Notes under the pieces: model-generated
Told to the model about the DNA's origin: nothing
The model's database searches: none
The model's input: the letters and a program-made list of their open reading frames with translations, nothing else
NCBI RefSeq assembly: GCF_008973665.1
Contig: NZ_WACP01000005.1
Location: forward strand, 310,001 to 374,000
DNA length: 64,000 nucleotides
Origin: Paenibacillus tengchongensis
GTDB taxonomy: Bacteria; Bacillota; Bacilli; Paenibacillales; Paenibacillaceae
Direction: 5' to 3'
Part shown: positions 36,587 to 45,400 of the stretch, piece after piece
Layout: each line of letters opens with the position of its first letter
Numbering within the stretch: position 1 is the stretch's first letter
Program-made: the position numbers and the translations under genes

Positions 36587-39313
36587 TCAGGCCTTCACTG
36601 CGCTCCGGCAGACGATCCGGTACACCCCGGAGCCCAGCTCCAGCACCAGTTCCCCGCCGGTCTGGCGGACAGCGGCAACGCCGTCCGCCTGTTCAGGTGC
36701 GGCGCCATTGACGCTCGCTTCCCCCGCCTTGGCACCCGGCAGCTTCGCTTGCGCCGTCGTATTCGGCGGGACTTCAACCTCATAGGCCGCCGTGCCGTCC
36801 TCCTCCAGGCTCCACCCGCTGCAGACCCGGCCATAGGCGGACTCGTAAACAGCCTTTGCATAGGTCAGGCCCGAATCCGGGCGCGGCCGGAACAGCATCC
36901 GCTTATAACCCGGCTGCGCCTCATCCAGGTCCAGCCCGGCAACGGCGCGGTACAGCCAGTCGCCGACGGAGCCGTAGGCATAGTGGTTATAGGAATTCAT
37001 GTCATCACTCCAGAACGTGCCGTCCGGCTTGATCCCGTCCCAGTGCTCCCAGATCGTCGTCGCCCCCTGATGGACCGAATACAGCCAGGACGGATAATCC
37101 TCCTCCTGCACCAGCTTTACCGCCAAATCATGGTAGCCGTTCGCGGACAAGACATGGCATAGATAAGGCGTCCCGACAAAGCCTGTCGTCAGATGACACT
37201 GCTGCTCCTCTACATATCCGGCCAGCGTCCGCGCCAGCCGTTCACGCACGCTTCCCTGTACCATCCCGAACATCAGCGGAAGCACGTGGGCGGTCTGGGT
37301 ATGCGCCGCCAGCCGGCCGTTTGCCGTCAGAAACTCCCGTTCGAAAGCGGCAAGAATGTCCCCGTGCAAGCTGCGGTATTCCGCCGCATCCCCGTGACGC
37401 CCGAGCACTTCCGCCGCCCTGACGAACAGCTCCGTCGAATAAGCATAGAAGCAGGTGGCGATCAGGTCCTTCGGGGTTGCGCCGACATAGCTGCCCTCTT
37501 TGGCATCCAGGCCCAGCCAGTCGCCGAAATGAAAGCCGGTATTCCAGAGATGCTCGTCTTCCCCCTGTGACCGTATATAATCGACCCATGCCTTCATGCT
37601 GTCATACTGCTCCTCCAGAATACGGGTGTCGCCGTAGCATACGTAGAGCATCCATGGACAGATCACAGCCGCATCGCCCCAGGCGGAAGAAGAGTGTGCG
37701 TTCTCATCCAGAATGTTCGGGATGACGAACGGCACCCCGCCATCCTGCCGTTGATCGGCGCGCAGGTCATGCAGCCATTTGGAGAAGAACGGCGCTACGC
37801 CGTAGTTGAATGCTGCGGTGCGGAGGAACACTTGGGCATCGCCCGTCCAGCCCAGCCGCTCATCGCGCTGCGGGCAATCGGTCGGCACATCCAAGAAGTT
37901 GCCGCGCTGCCCCCACACGATATTCTGCTGCAGCCGGTTCAGCAGAGGATTCGAGCATGCGAAGCTGCCGCTCCGTTCCATATCCGTGTGAATGACATGG
38001 CCGGTGAACCGTTCCGGCTCAAGCGGAGTATCGGCCGGCCAGCCTTCGATCCTGACATACCGGAACCCCTGGAAGGAGAAATGCGGCTCGTATTCCTCTT
38101 CCCCGCCCTTGCAGATATAACGGACCGTCTGCTTGGCGCTCCGCAGATTGCCGGTGTAGAAATTGCTTTCGTGGTCCAGCACCTCTGCGTGGGTTAACGT
38201 AAGGCATGTGCCTGCGGGCAGATTTAGCCGCAGATGCAGCCGTCCGACCATATTCTGTCCCATGTCGATGACCGTATCGCCGGCCGGGGTCTGCAGTAGG
38301 AAAGCAGGCTTCAGCCGCTCCGTGATACGGGCTGGCTCACTCTCCTGCATAACCAGAATATCCCTCGGGTGCGTGAGCACGGTTACAGCAGACCAATCCC
38401 CGTCGTCGTATCCTGGAGCCGCCCACCCGGCCCGTTCCAGCCGGGCGTCGTAGGTCTCGCCGTCGTACAGCCCGGACCGCAGAACCGGTCCCGTCGCAGC
38501 CCGCCACGAACGGTCGCTGACCACCACGTCCTGCGATCCGTCTTCATAATCAAGATGCAGCTGCAGCAGAAGGGCTCGGTGCTCCCCGTATATCCCGTCC
38601 TTGCTCTCCCAGCCGAGACGGCCCTTATACCAGCCGTCCGCCAGAGCGGCGCCAAGCGCATTGTCTGCACCGCTGCGGATGAACGGTGTCACATCGTAAG
38701 TCTGCACCTGCAGGCGTTTATTATAACTGGTCCAGCCGGGGGTAAACTGCCAGTCGCCCACGCGTGTTCCGTTCAGCTCCAGTTCGTACAGCCCCAGAGC
38801 TGTCGCGTACACAGTTGCCCGGCGGACGCCGGGCCTCGCGGTAAAGGCAGTGCGCAGCAGATTAATCTCTTCGGCCTGCGTACCGGTGGCTTCGGCCTGC
38901 GGACCGATGGCTCCGACAGCGGGCGTGATCCATTCCGCCGACCAGTCGGCTGGGCTGAGCAGGCCCATTTCCCAGCTTGCGTCTTCCCCGCTCCACGCCG
39001 ATTCTCTGTCCGTACAATCCCACACCTTGACGCGGTAAAGATAACGTCCGCGCGTCTCAAGTGGCGGTCCGCCGTATTCCACCCATACGCTGCGGTCCGA
39101 TTCCACACGGCCGGAATCCCAGATCAGCCGCCCTTCGCTGAAACCGCCGGGTCCTGCGGAGACCTGGATATGGTAAGATTGCTGCATAACGGCCTTGCTG
39201 TCCGAATGCAGCTGCCAGCTGAAGCGCGGCCTAGCCGTTCCCAGCCCGGACGGGTTATGGCGGTACTCGCAGCGAAGATGCTTGACTTGAAGGCTGTTCC
39301 CTGTATCCATCAT
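36587..39313 (-). CDS. GH78 alpha-L-rhamnosidase
   Basis: A 908-residue alpha-L-rhamnosidase. N-terminal Fn3-like domain, two beta-sandwich domains (including LGLYELELNGTRVGDWQFTP), then an (alpha/alpha)6 catalytic barrel. The motif CPQRDERLGWTGDAQ carries the presumed general acid E485, and WEHWDG near residue 750 holds the presumed base; a C-terminal beta-sandwich follows. There is no signal peptide, so it works on imported oligosaccharides, removing rhamnose from rhamnogalacturonan fragments or plant glycosides. ATG 39313 has AAAGGAG seven bases upstream. It is divergent from an AraC regulator that probably controls it. Confidence 0.94.
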   Translation of the reverse strand: MMDTGNSLQVKHLRCEYRHNPSGLGTARPRFSWQLHSDSKAVMQQSYHIQVSAGPGGFSEGRLIWDSGRVESDRSVWVEYGGPPLETRGRYLYRVKVWDCTDRESAWSGEDASWEMGLLSPADWSAEWITPAVGAIGPQAEATGTQAEEINLLRTAFTARPGVRRATVYATALGLYELELNGTRVGDWQFTPGWTSYNKRLQVQTYDVTPFIRSGADNALGAALADGWYKGRLGWESKDGIYGEHRALLLQLHLDYEDGSQDVVVSDRSWRAATGPVLRSGLYDGETYDARLERAGWAAPGYDDGDWSAVTVLTHPRDILVMQESEPARITERLKPAFLLQTPAGDTVIDMGQNMVGRLHLRLNLPAGTCLTLTHAEVLDHESNFYTGNLRSAKQTVRYICKGGEEEYEPHFSFQGFRYVRIEGWPADTPLEPERFTGHVIHTDMERSGSFACSNPLLNRLQQNIVWGQRGNFLDVPTDCPQRDERLGWTGDAQVFLRTAAFNYGVAPFFSKWLHDLRADQRQDGGVPFVIPNILDENAHSSSAWGDAAVICPWMLYVCYGDTRILEEQYDSMKAWVDYIRSQGEDEHLWNTGFHFGDWLGLDAKEGSYVGATPKDLIATCFYAYSTELFVRAAEVLGRHGDAAEYRSLHGDILAAFEREFLTANGRLAAHTQTAHVLPLMFGMVQGSVRERLARTLAGYVEEQQCHLTTGFVGTPYLCHVLSANGYHDLAVKLVQEEDYPSWLYSVHQGATTIWEHWDGIKPDGTFWSDDMNSYNHYAYGSVGDWLYRAVAGLDLDEAQPGYKRMLFRPRPDSGLTYAKAVYESAYGRVCSGWSLEEDGTAAYEVEVPPNTTAQAKLPGAKAGEASVNGAAPEQADGVAAVRQTGGELVLELGSGVYRIVCRSAVKA

Positions 39314-39410
39314 TAGATTCTCCTTTAGATCAAGTGATGATATGCCGCTTGCGGATGGCATCCATAGCTCCAATTGTATCGGCTGCAGCATGTTCATTCA
39401 GGGGACAATC

Positions 39411-39440
39411 TGGACATTTATATAGGCTGATTTGGACATT
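39411..39440. promoter_or_regulatory. direct repeats TGGACATT, AraC-type operator
   Basis: TGGACATT at 39411-39418 and 39433-39440 are 22 bases apart, about two helical turns. They lie between the divergent GH78 and AraC genes. A weaker GGACAAT lies just upstream. This is the usual geometry for an AraC-family dimer. Confidence 0.55.
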
Positions 39441-39488
39441 ATGTAAGCGAATTAATAAGATGAATAAGACGACTATCAGGAGGCAGGC

Positions 39489-40358
39489 ATGGGGAACGAA
39501 CGGAGCAGATATGTAATGTCGGGCCAAGATTTCTTTGAACCGGGACTGCCGATCTTTGTCAACAGGGCGTATGAAACCTTTGATCTGGCCGAGCATTCGC
39601 ATGAATTTATCGAAATGACGTATGTAAGCGAAGGTGCCGGCGTGCATTATATCGCCGGTGAGGCCATCCCTGCAGGGTATGGTACGCTATTCTTCATTCC
39701 GGTCGGGCAGAGCCATGTGTTCCGTCCGAAGACAATCAAGAAGGACCGGCCGCTGATCGTCTACAACTGCTTATTCCCGGTGTCCTACTTAGCGGAGCTC
39801 CGCAGTGGTTCGCTATATGCTTCGGAAATCTGTGACAGCTTCTCCCGCGAAGGTATGGGCTGGTTCTCCGTGCAGGACGCTTCCGGCGAATATCATGCCA
39901 TGTTCCGCGAGCTTTACCGCGAGTTCTCCTCCAGGCCGCCCGGCTACCCGGCTGTCCTGGCCTCGCTGGTGGTGCGGATTCTGACCGGCTTGTTCCGGCA
40001 CCAGCTGCAGGCAGCTCCGGCTCCGGCCGGCAAGCCGGAATGGCTGAGCATCGATGAAGCGGTGTCATACATCGGCCGCCATTATGCCGCAGAGCTGCGG
40101 CTCAGCGGGCTGGCTGCGCAAGCCAGCCTGAGCGAGCGCCAGTTCAGCCGCCTGTTCAAGCGCCAGACCGGGATGGGCTTCACCGAATATATGCAGGGCA
40201 TCCGGATGGAAGCCGCCTGCCGGCTGCTGCTGGAGAGCCGCAGCAGCGTCGCGGAGATTGCCGCCGCCGTCGGCTATAGCGACCTGAAGTTCTTCCACCG
40301 GCTGTTTAAGCGGAAGACCGGCATGACTCCACGGCAGTTCCGCAGCGCCAACCGCTGA
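39489..40358 (+). CDS. AraC-family regulator beside GH78 rhamnosidase
   Basis: A 289-residue AraC regulator. An N-terminal cupin (AEHSHEFIEMTYVSEGAGVH, IPAGYGTLFFIPVGQSH) senses a sugar, and a C-terminal double HTH (LRLSGLAAQASLSERQFSRL, AEIAAAVGYSDLKFFHRLFK) binds DNA. The layout resembles RhaS/RhaR-type rhamnose regulators. GGAGG is five bases before the ATG. Divergence from the GH78 gene and the direct repeats between them support local control, probably activation by rhamnose; the ligand is inferred. Confidence 0.9.
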   Translation: MGNERSRYVMSGQDFFEPGLPIFVNRAYETFDLAEHSHEFIEMTYVSEGAGVHYIAGEAIPAGYGTLFFIPVGQSHVFRPKTIKKDRPLIVYNCLFPVSYLAELRSGSLYASEICDSFSREGMGWFSVQDASGEYHAMFRELYREFSSRPPGYPAVLASLVVRILTGLFRHQLQAAPAPAGKPEWLSIDEAVSYIGRHYAAELRLSGLAAQASLSERQFSRLFKRQTGMGFTEYMQGIRMEAACRLLLESRSSVAEIAAAVGYSDLKFFHRLFKRKTGMTPRQFRSANR

Positions 40359-40379
40359 CCTATGCCCGCAGCGCACACG

Positions 40380-40422
40380 AAACAAAGACTCTGCCGGCTT
40401 CCGCTGCAGGGTCTTTTGTTTG
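40380..40422 (+). terminator. terminator of AraC gene
   Basis: AAACAAAGACTCTGC pairs imperfectly with GCAGGGTCTTTTGTTT and ends in a T-rich tract. Confidence 0.7.
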
Positions 40423-40441
40423 CTGCAGTTCCCAGAAACGG

Positions 40442-40499
40442 TTGACAAAACAAACCAAATGTATCATAGTGTACTTATTAAACCAGTACACTACGATAC
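40442..40499 (+). promoter_or_regulatory. promoter and dyad operator of GntR-ABC operon
   Basis: TTGACA at 40442-40447 is followed by a 14-bp inverted repeat with one mismatch: GTATCATAGTGTAC (40461-40474) and GTACACTACGATAC (40486-40499), spacer 11. The left arm overlaps the expected -10, ideal for repression by the YtrA-type regulator encoded immediately downstream. Confidence 0.75.
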
Positions 40500-40514
40500 A
40501 TTAAGGTGGTACAT

Positions 40515-40889
40515 GTGGATATTATCATCAGCAGCAACACCAGCAAACCGATTTATGAGCAGATCACCTCACAGATCAAAGCCATGATTATGAACGGGGA
40601 ACTGCAGACCGGAGACCCTATCCCCTCGATGCGGTCGCTGGCCAAATCGATTCACGTCAGTGTGATTACCGTCCAGAAGGCCTATGAGGACCTGCAGCGG
40701 GACGGTTACATTGAAACAACGGTAGGGCGCGGCAGCTTTGTCGCGGCGAAGAACAGGGATTTTTTGAAGGAGGAACTACAGAAGAAGGTCGAACAGTATC
40801 TGGAACTTGCGGCAGAGACGGCCCGGAGCGGCGGAATTCCGCTGGAGAAGCTGATGGAGCTGCTGACTATCTTTTATACGGAGGAATAA
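40515..40889 (+). CDS. GntR-family regulator, YtrA subfamily
   Basis: A 124-residue regulator with the GntR winged helix (SKPIYEQITSQIKAMIMNGE, then PSMRSLAKSIHVSVITVQKA) and only a short C-terminal helical dimerisation tail, the layout of the YtrA subfamily. GTG 40515 is the likely start since AAGGTGG is five bases upstream; the earlier GTG overlaps it. It heads a three-gene operon with an ABC ATPase and permease, and a long dyad lies in its promoter. YtrA-type regulators usually repress ABC exporters induced by cell-wall antibiotics. Confidence 0.9.
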   Translation: MDIIISSNTSKPIYEQITSQIKAMIMNGELQTGDPIPSMRSLAKSIHVSVITVQKAYEDLQRDGYIETTVGRGSFVAAKNRDFLKEELQKKVEQYLELAAETARSGGIPLEKLMELLTIFYTEE

Positions 40890-40891
40890 GA

Positions 40892-41755
40892 ATGACTTAC
40901 AGCCTGGAAATCAAGAATCTGACCAAGACCTATGCGGATTCCGCTTTCCGCCTGGACAATGTCTCCTTCGCGATTCCGCGCGGAACGATTATGGGCTTTG
41001 TCGGCGAGAACGGCGCGGGGAAGACGACCACCATGAACGCTATTCTGAACACAGTCAAGAGAGACGGTGGCAGTGTGACTTTTTTCGGCCGGGAGATGGA
41101 GGATCAGGATACGGACCTGCGTGAACAGCTCGGCGTAGTGTTCGATGCCGTCAATTTCTCCGGCGTACTGACGCCGTCGAAGCTATCCAGGGTAATGGCC
41201 GGCGTCTACCGGCGGTGGGACCCGGACATGTATCTGAGTTCCCTGACCCGGTTTGGCATTCCGCTGAATGTGAAGATCAAGCAGCTGTCGCGGGGAATGA
41301 CGATGAAGCTGGCCCTGGCCGTAGCCCTGTCCCACGGGGCCAAGCTGCTGATTCTGGACGAAGCGACCGCCGGTCTCGACCCGATTGTGCGGGATGAAAT
41401 TCTCGATGTGTTCCTGGAGTTTGTCGAAGACGACAGCCGTTCGATTCTCATGTCCTCGCATATCACCAGCGATCTGGAGAAGATCGCCGATTATATCACC
41501 TTCATTCACCGCGGAAAGGTGATTCTCACCGAGAGTAAGGATAAGCTGATCTACGAATACGGCATCGCCCGCTGCAAAGCCGGACAGTTCCAGGACATCG
41601 ACCCTGCAGACCGGCTCGCTTACCGCAAAAGGGATTATCAGATTGACGTGCTCGTGGAGGACCGCAAAGCGTTCGAGCGGAAGTACGCCGGTATTATTGT
41701 CGACAGAGGCACTATTGACGAAATTATGCTTTTGCTGATTAAGGGGGACCAGTAA
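40892..41755 (+). CDS. ABC transporter ATP-binding protein
   Basis: A 287-residue ABC ATPase with Walker A GENGAGKTT, the divergent signature LSRGMTMKLALA and Walker B KLLILDEATAGLDP. The SRGM form of the signature and the roughly 60-residue C-terminal extension are usual in YtrB-like exporter ATPases. It starts two bases after the GntR stop and ends just before the permease start, so the three genes are translated as one unit. It should power the membrane protein encoded next. Confidence 0.92.
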   Translation: MTYSLEIKNLTKTYADSAFRLDNVSFAIPRGTIMGFVGENGAGKTTTMNAILNTVKRDGGSVTFFGREMEDQDTDLREQLGVVFDAVNFSGVLTPSKLSRVMAGVYRRWDPDMYLSSLTRFGIPLNVKIKQLSRGMTMKLALAVALSHGAKLLILDEATAGLDPIVRDEILDVFLEFVEDDSRSILMSSHITSDLEKIADYITFIHRGKVILTESKDKLIYEYGIARCKAGQFQDIDPADRLAYRKRDYQIDVLVEDRKAFERKYAGIIVDRGTIDEIMLLLIKGDQ

Positions 41756-41756
41756 C

Positions 41757-42392
41757 ATGAAGGGCTTGCTGATCAATAATTATTATTCGATGCAGGACAA
41801 TATTAAGCTCTCGTTCGGTATTGCTTTGGCCGTTGTCTTGATCCCCCTGTTCGCCTCGGGTTCAAAGGTCATGTCGATGATCATTGCGGTACAGACGTTT
41901 GTCTTTGCTTCCAATATGGGCACCTCGCTGCAGATGGATGAGACCTCCAAATGGAACAAGTGGGAGCTCACTTTGCCGGTGACAAGAACAGCGGTCATTA
42001 ATGCCAAATATATTTCTTTTATATTCTTGATCACAATGGGATTGGCCAGCAGTCTGGTGACGCTGCTGCTTCACGGCTTCATCGGCGAGCTTGATGTCAA
42101 CGCCGTGATTGACGGCTATCTCTTCGGCCTGCAGCTGGCCATTACCAGTATCGCCATTGTGTATCCGCTTATTCTGAAGCTGGGTGCTGAGAAAAGCGAT
42201 GTCCTGCTCCTTACGGCGGCAGGCTTGTCGATCGGACTCAAAATGGTGATTTGGTATATTTTATACATGTTTAATAACGATATTAACTTTAATGGCCGGA
42301 CCGTAGGCATCGTGTCCACGCTTGCCGCCCTCCTGCTCTTTGCTGTGTCCTATCTGATATCGGCGCGGATTCAGCGGCATAAGGAGTTTTGA
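41757..42392 (+). CDS. ABC-2 type permease
   Basis: A 211-residue membrane protein with six predicted helices (for example IALAVVLIPLFASGS, FIFLITMGLASSLVTLL, LLLFAVSYLISARI), consistent with an ABC-2 permease. The motif DETSKWNKWELTLPVTRTAV between helices 2 and 3 is characteristic of small Bacillales ABC-2 permeases that pair with YtrA-type operons. Co-transcribed with the ATPase. Exported substrate unknown, possibly a peptide antibiotic. Confidence 0.85.
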   Translation: MKGLLINNYYSMQDNIKLSFGIALAVVLIPLFASGSKVMSMIIAVQTFVFASNMGTSLQMDETSKWNKWELTLPVTRTAVINAKYISFIFLITMGLASSLVTLLLHGFIGELDVNAVIDGYLFGLQLAITSIAIVYPLILKLGAEKSDVLLLTAAGLSIGLKMVIWYILYMFNNDINFNGRTVGIVSTLAALLLFAVSYLISARIQRHKEF

Positions 42393-42404
42393 GGCATCAT
42401 TGCT

Positions 42405-43040
42405 TCAGTCCCTCCGGTGCCTCCACAGCCGGTAGCCTTTACGGACACCTTCCAGAATGAAGCGGGGAACCGGAACCGTGCGCCGGGAGGCAATCGGCTT
42501 ATACAGCCGGTAATAGACCTTTTTATAGTCCTCCCACATGGTGCAGGGTTCCCGGTTCAGAAAATCGGACACATCCACAATAACGCCCCGCCCGTCCCGC
42601 AGCATCACATTCTTGGCGTGGACATCGTGGGGATGAAGTCCCCGCGAACGGGCATAATCCAGCGCATGGTCAATATCCCGGACAGCCTGCTCCGTGATGA
42701 GCACCCCGCGCTTCATGCAGTCATAGAAGGTCATTCCCCGCAGCCGTTCGAGAATCAGAAAATCAGATCCGGCGTAGCAGCATCCGGCATAAGCGGGATG
42801 ACTTCCGAGGCGCCGGTATACTTCTTGTTCATTGTCCAGGCCGGGCCTTCCTGGGGCATATATCTTCACCGCGTAATTCTCATATTCCGGATGACAGAAT
42901 ACGGCGGCGTAGTTCCCGTTTCCGAGCAGTTTCCAAGGCTTAGGCACACCGCTCACCTGCACCGGGTTCTGCGGATCCACGCTCTCTATCGTTACTTCCG
43001 GCATCAGTTCACCCTGTACCCGTTCCACCAGTTTCTCCAT
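42405..43040 (-). CDS. small protein-kinase-like protein (YrzF-like)
   Basis: A 211-residue protein with a compact eukaryotic-type kinase fold: glycine loop GNGNYAAVF (40-48), lysine K59 in YAVKIY, catalytic segment HPHDVHAKNV (136-145, D139 and N144), and metal-site aspartate D156 in VDVSDF where most kinases have DFG. It has no membrane segment. This matches the YrzF/YbdM group of Bacillus, whose substrates are unknown. GGGAG is nine bases before the ATG. It converges on the ABC permease gene with only 12 bases between. Confidence 0.78.
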   Translation of the reverse strand: MEKLVERVQGELMPEVTIESVDPQNPVQVSGVPKPWKLLGNGNYAAVFCHPEYENYAVKIYAPGRPGLDNEQEVYRRLGSHPAYAGCCYAGSDFLILERLRGMTFYDCMKRGVLITEQAVRDIDHALDYARSRGLHPHDVHAKNVMLRDGRGVIVDVSDFLNREPCTMWEDYKKVYYRLYKPIASRRTVPVPRFILEGVRKGYRLWRHRRD

Positions 43041-43249
43041 CTTTAACGCTCCCCAAGCTCATTTTCCTGCTCTCCTATCCTTCAGTTTACGATAAAATCG
43101 TCCATAAGCACATCCTTATTGCTGAATAACTCCGCTTGATAAAGCGGCTTGGCCTTATAATAAATGCAATTGAATAATCCGAACATTTGTTCTATAATTT
43201 AGGAGATTGAATATGTGAAAATAATAACTAAAGCGAGGGGTTGCCATTT

Positions 43250-43798
43250 ATGATCGACGTCTACACAGAATGTCCGTCATATGCCAAAGCGTTAGTTTCA
43301 CTGAGACAAACCCGGGAAGCAGATGCTGAGGAATTGCTGCGCTGCTACTCGGATTGTCAAGCGGTTCCATTCTTCAATTCCGACAACTGTCACGGCGATG
43401 ATTTCCACTATGAAACGGTGGAGCGGATGAAGCAAGCGATCGATTTTTGGGATTACTCGTACACACATAGGTATTTTGTCAGATGGACTGTCATACATAA
43501 CGAGACCGGGGAGATGATCGGCACCATCGAAATGTTTCACCGGATTGCCGAGGATGAATTCAACCACTTTGGAGTACTGCGGATCGACTTGAGAAGCACC
43601 TACGAGACCGCGCCTGTGATCACTGAGCTGCTGGAGGTTGCCGACGACCACTTTTTCGAGCTGTTTAATGTAAATTCTATTCTTACGAAGGCGGTACCGG
43701 AAGCTTCTGAGAGAATTGCCGCCTTACTGCATCAGGGATATCAGCCGCTGAACCGGAAGCTGATGATTTATGATGATTACTTTGTGAAGAATACATAG
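43250..43798 (+). CDS. GNAT-family N-acetyltransferase
   Basis: A 182-residue acetyltransferase of the RimJ/RimL-like type: SLRQTREADAEELLRCYSD at the start, a central beta sheet (RWTVIHNETGEMIGTIEMFH), a strand HFGVLRIDLRSTYE in place of the usual acetyl-CoA loop, and an end ALLHQGYQPLNRKLM. The pyrophosphate-binding RxxGxG/A motif is not well preserved, so activity is uncertain. ATG 43250 has AGGGG ten bases upstream. Appears monocistronic. Confidence 0.8.
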   Translation: MIDVYTECPSYAKALVSLRQTREADAEELLRCYSDCQAVPFFNSDNCHGDDFHYETVERMKQAIDFWDYSYTHRYFVRWTVIHNETGEMIGTIEMFHRIAEDEFNHFGVLRIDLRSTYETAPVITELLEVADDHFFELFNVNSILTKAVPEASERIAALLHQGYQPLNRKLMIYDDYFVKNT

Positions 43799-43805
43799 CA
43801 GACAG

Positions 43806-43852
43806 AAGAAGCCGCACCAGCAACCATATAATGGCTGTCGGCCCGGCTTCTT
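43806..43852. terminator. terminator after GNAT gene
   Basis: AAGAAGCCG and CGGCTTCTT arms enclose a second inner stem (ACCAT/ATGGC). A T-run follows on the plus strand. The rest of 43799-44060 shows no gene. Confidence 0.75.
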
Positions 43853-44060
43853 TGGCATCCTGCCTCAATACTACGCTGTACGTTCCGTTAGCACCCGGTC
43901 TTGCTGCTACGGACGCCCGCTCCTCCTCCCGGTGGTGCTCAGATGGAGATTCCACTCCCCGCTTTTAAAATCCTCTCCGACCAGCTCCGGCTTAACGGCA
44001 GTCATCACAATGACTCTCCGGGCCAGCTCTACCCCTATGCGCGTACAGTATGAATTTTAT

Positions 44061-44375
44061 TTACTTTAAAAAGAATACCTCTTTCAGCGTTTTGGAGACA
44101 GGGCTGTGATCCGGGTTCGTCTCCATCAGCGGCTCCATGTATACCCACCACTTTTGGCAAATTTCCGTTTCGGCCATCCGGTCCCACTTCGCCTCGTCCT
44201 CGATTTCCACATAAGCGAACAGATTGCCTGTCTCTTCATCCAGGAAAATGGAATAGTTGTGCGAGCCATGGTTTCTCAGCTCTTCCGCCATTTCCGGCCA
44301 AAGCTCATCATGACGGCGCTTGTACTCTTCGTAACAGTCGGGATAAACACGCATTACACTTGCTTTTCGGATCAC
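44061..44375 (-). CDS. rhaM: L-rhamnose mutarotase
   Basis: A 104-residue protein of the RhaM family that interconverts alpha and beta anomers of L-rhamnose. The family marks are visible: [39 protein letters not shown], and the end [17 protein letters not shown]. Catalytic tyrosine and histidine (Y and H of [12 protein letters not shown]) are present and the length is exactly that of the family. The start is GTG 44375 with GGAG nine bases upstream. Divergent from a DeoR-type regulator. The rhamnose isomerase and kinase genes are not in this window. Confidence 0.95.
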   Translation of the reverse strand: MIRKASVMRVYPDCYEEYKRRHDELWPEMAEELRNHGSHNYSIFLDEETGNLFAYVEIEDEAKWDRMAETEICQKWWVYMEPLMETNPDHSPVSKTLKEVFFLK

Positions 44376-44415
44376 TTGTCAGCACTCCAGACATAATAGG
44401 TTTGAAAAAACATAA

Positions 44416-44451
44416 ATGAACTATAATGAACATTATAGTTGATGAATGAAC
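44416..44451. promoter_or_regulatory. DeoR-type operator region between rhaM and deoR-type gene
   Basis: ATGAAC occurs at 44416, 44426 and 44446, spaced by 10 and 20 bases so all face the same side of the helix. The perfect dyad AACTATAATG-AA-CATTATAGTT lies at 44419-44440. Both are hallmarks of repeated DeoR-family binding. Confidence 0.65.
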
Positions 44452-44575
44452 ATTTTTGAAGAACAATTAAACCTAATTAAACATTACATATATAAAGAAT
44501 ACAGAACCTGTGGACCCCGGCTCCCCTCCCGATTTAGAATAGGAATAAAACGTTAAGGAAAGTAGAGGCAGACGT

Positions 44576-45331
44576 ATGAATCCGGTGCGCCGTCATGAAA
44601 TGATTATGGAAGTGCTGCTAAACCGCAAAGAGGTTACAGTGAACGAGCTGAGCGAACAGCTCCAGGTTACGGGGAAAACGATCCGCGAGGATCTGAGCAG
44701 GCTGGAGGAACAGGGACTGCTGCAGCGTGTCCATGGCGGGGCTATGCTGGCCCAAGCCGACCAGCTCGGCATCCTAGCATCCCGGGAGCCGCTGGGTACC
44801 TATTCCGCCGAGAAGACAGAAATTGCGCTGCTGGCGCTGTCCCATATCGAACAAGGCGATATCATTGCCCTGGACGGCGGCAGCACTACACTGCAAATTG
44901 CCCGCCGGCTGGAGGATATGCCGCTGACCGTCGTCACCAATGACGTGTATATTATCAGCGAGCTGATACCTAAAGATCAGATCCGGCTGGTCGTACCGGG
45001 GGGAACCCGTGTACGCAACATGCTGGCCGGACCGGAGGCAGCCGCTTATGTACGGAAGCTCAATATCCAGAAGGCCTTCCTGTCTGCGACCGCCATTCAT
45101 ATCCGGCACGGCCTGACCATCTATACGGGCGATCTGATTGATTATAAACAGGCACTGACAGAGACTGCCCGCCAGGTGTATGCGGTCGCCGACCATCACA
45201 AATTCGGGCAGGTCGCTTTGCGGACCTTCGCTTCCCTGGATCAGGTGGATACGATCCTGACCGACAAGGGGCTTGACCAGGACATTGCCGGGCAATTCCG
45301 CGAAGCGGGGATCGTCATTGAATGCGGATAA
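44576..45331 (+). CDS. DeoR-family sugar regulator (probable rhamnose regulator)
   Basis: A 251-residue DeoR-type repressor: an N-terminal winged helix (RRHEMIMEVLLNRKEVTVNE, GKTIREDLSRLEEQGLLQRV, HGGA) and a ribose-isomerase-like sugar-phosphate domain with DGGSTTLQIARRL and the late KFGQVALRTFASLDQVDTIL. Divergent from rhaM across a region of phased ATGAAC repeats, so rhamnose or rhamnulose phosphate is a reasonable effector. A strong terminator follows. Confidence 0.92.
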   Translation: MNPVRRHEMIMEVLLNRKEVTVNELSEQLQVTGKTIREDLSRLEEQGLLQRVHGGAMLAQADQLGILASREPLGTYSAEKTEIALLALSHIEQGDIIALDGGSTTLQIARRLEDMPLTVVTNDVYIISELIPKDQIRLVVPGGTRVRNMLAGPEAAAYVRKLNIQKAFLSATAIHIRHGLTIYTGDLIDYKQALTETARQVYAVADHHKFGQVALRTFASLDQVDTILTDKGLDQDIAGQFREAGIVIECG

Positions 45332-45337
45332 TACAAT

Positions 45338-45390
45338 AAAGAGGATAGCAGCAATGCCCGCGTTACGCGAAGGCGGCTGCTATCCTCTTT
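45338..45390. terminator. bidirectional terminator
   Basis: A perfect 15-bp stem AAAGAGGATAGCAGC with its complement lies between the convergent DeoR-type and glycosyltransferase genes. Confidence 0.88.
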
Positions 45391-45400
45391 CTATTCAGCT

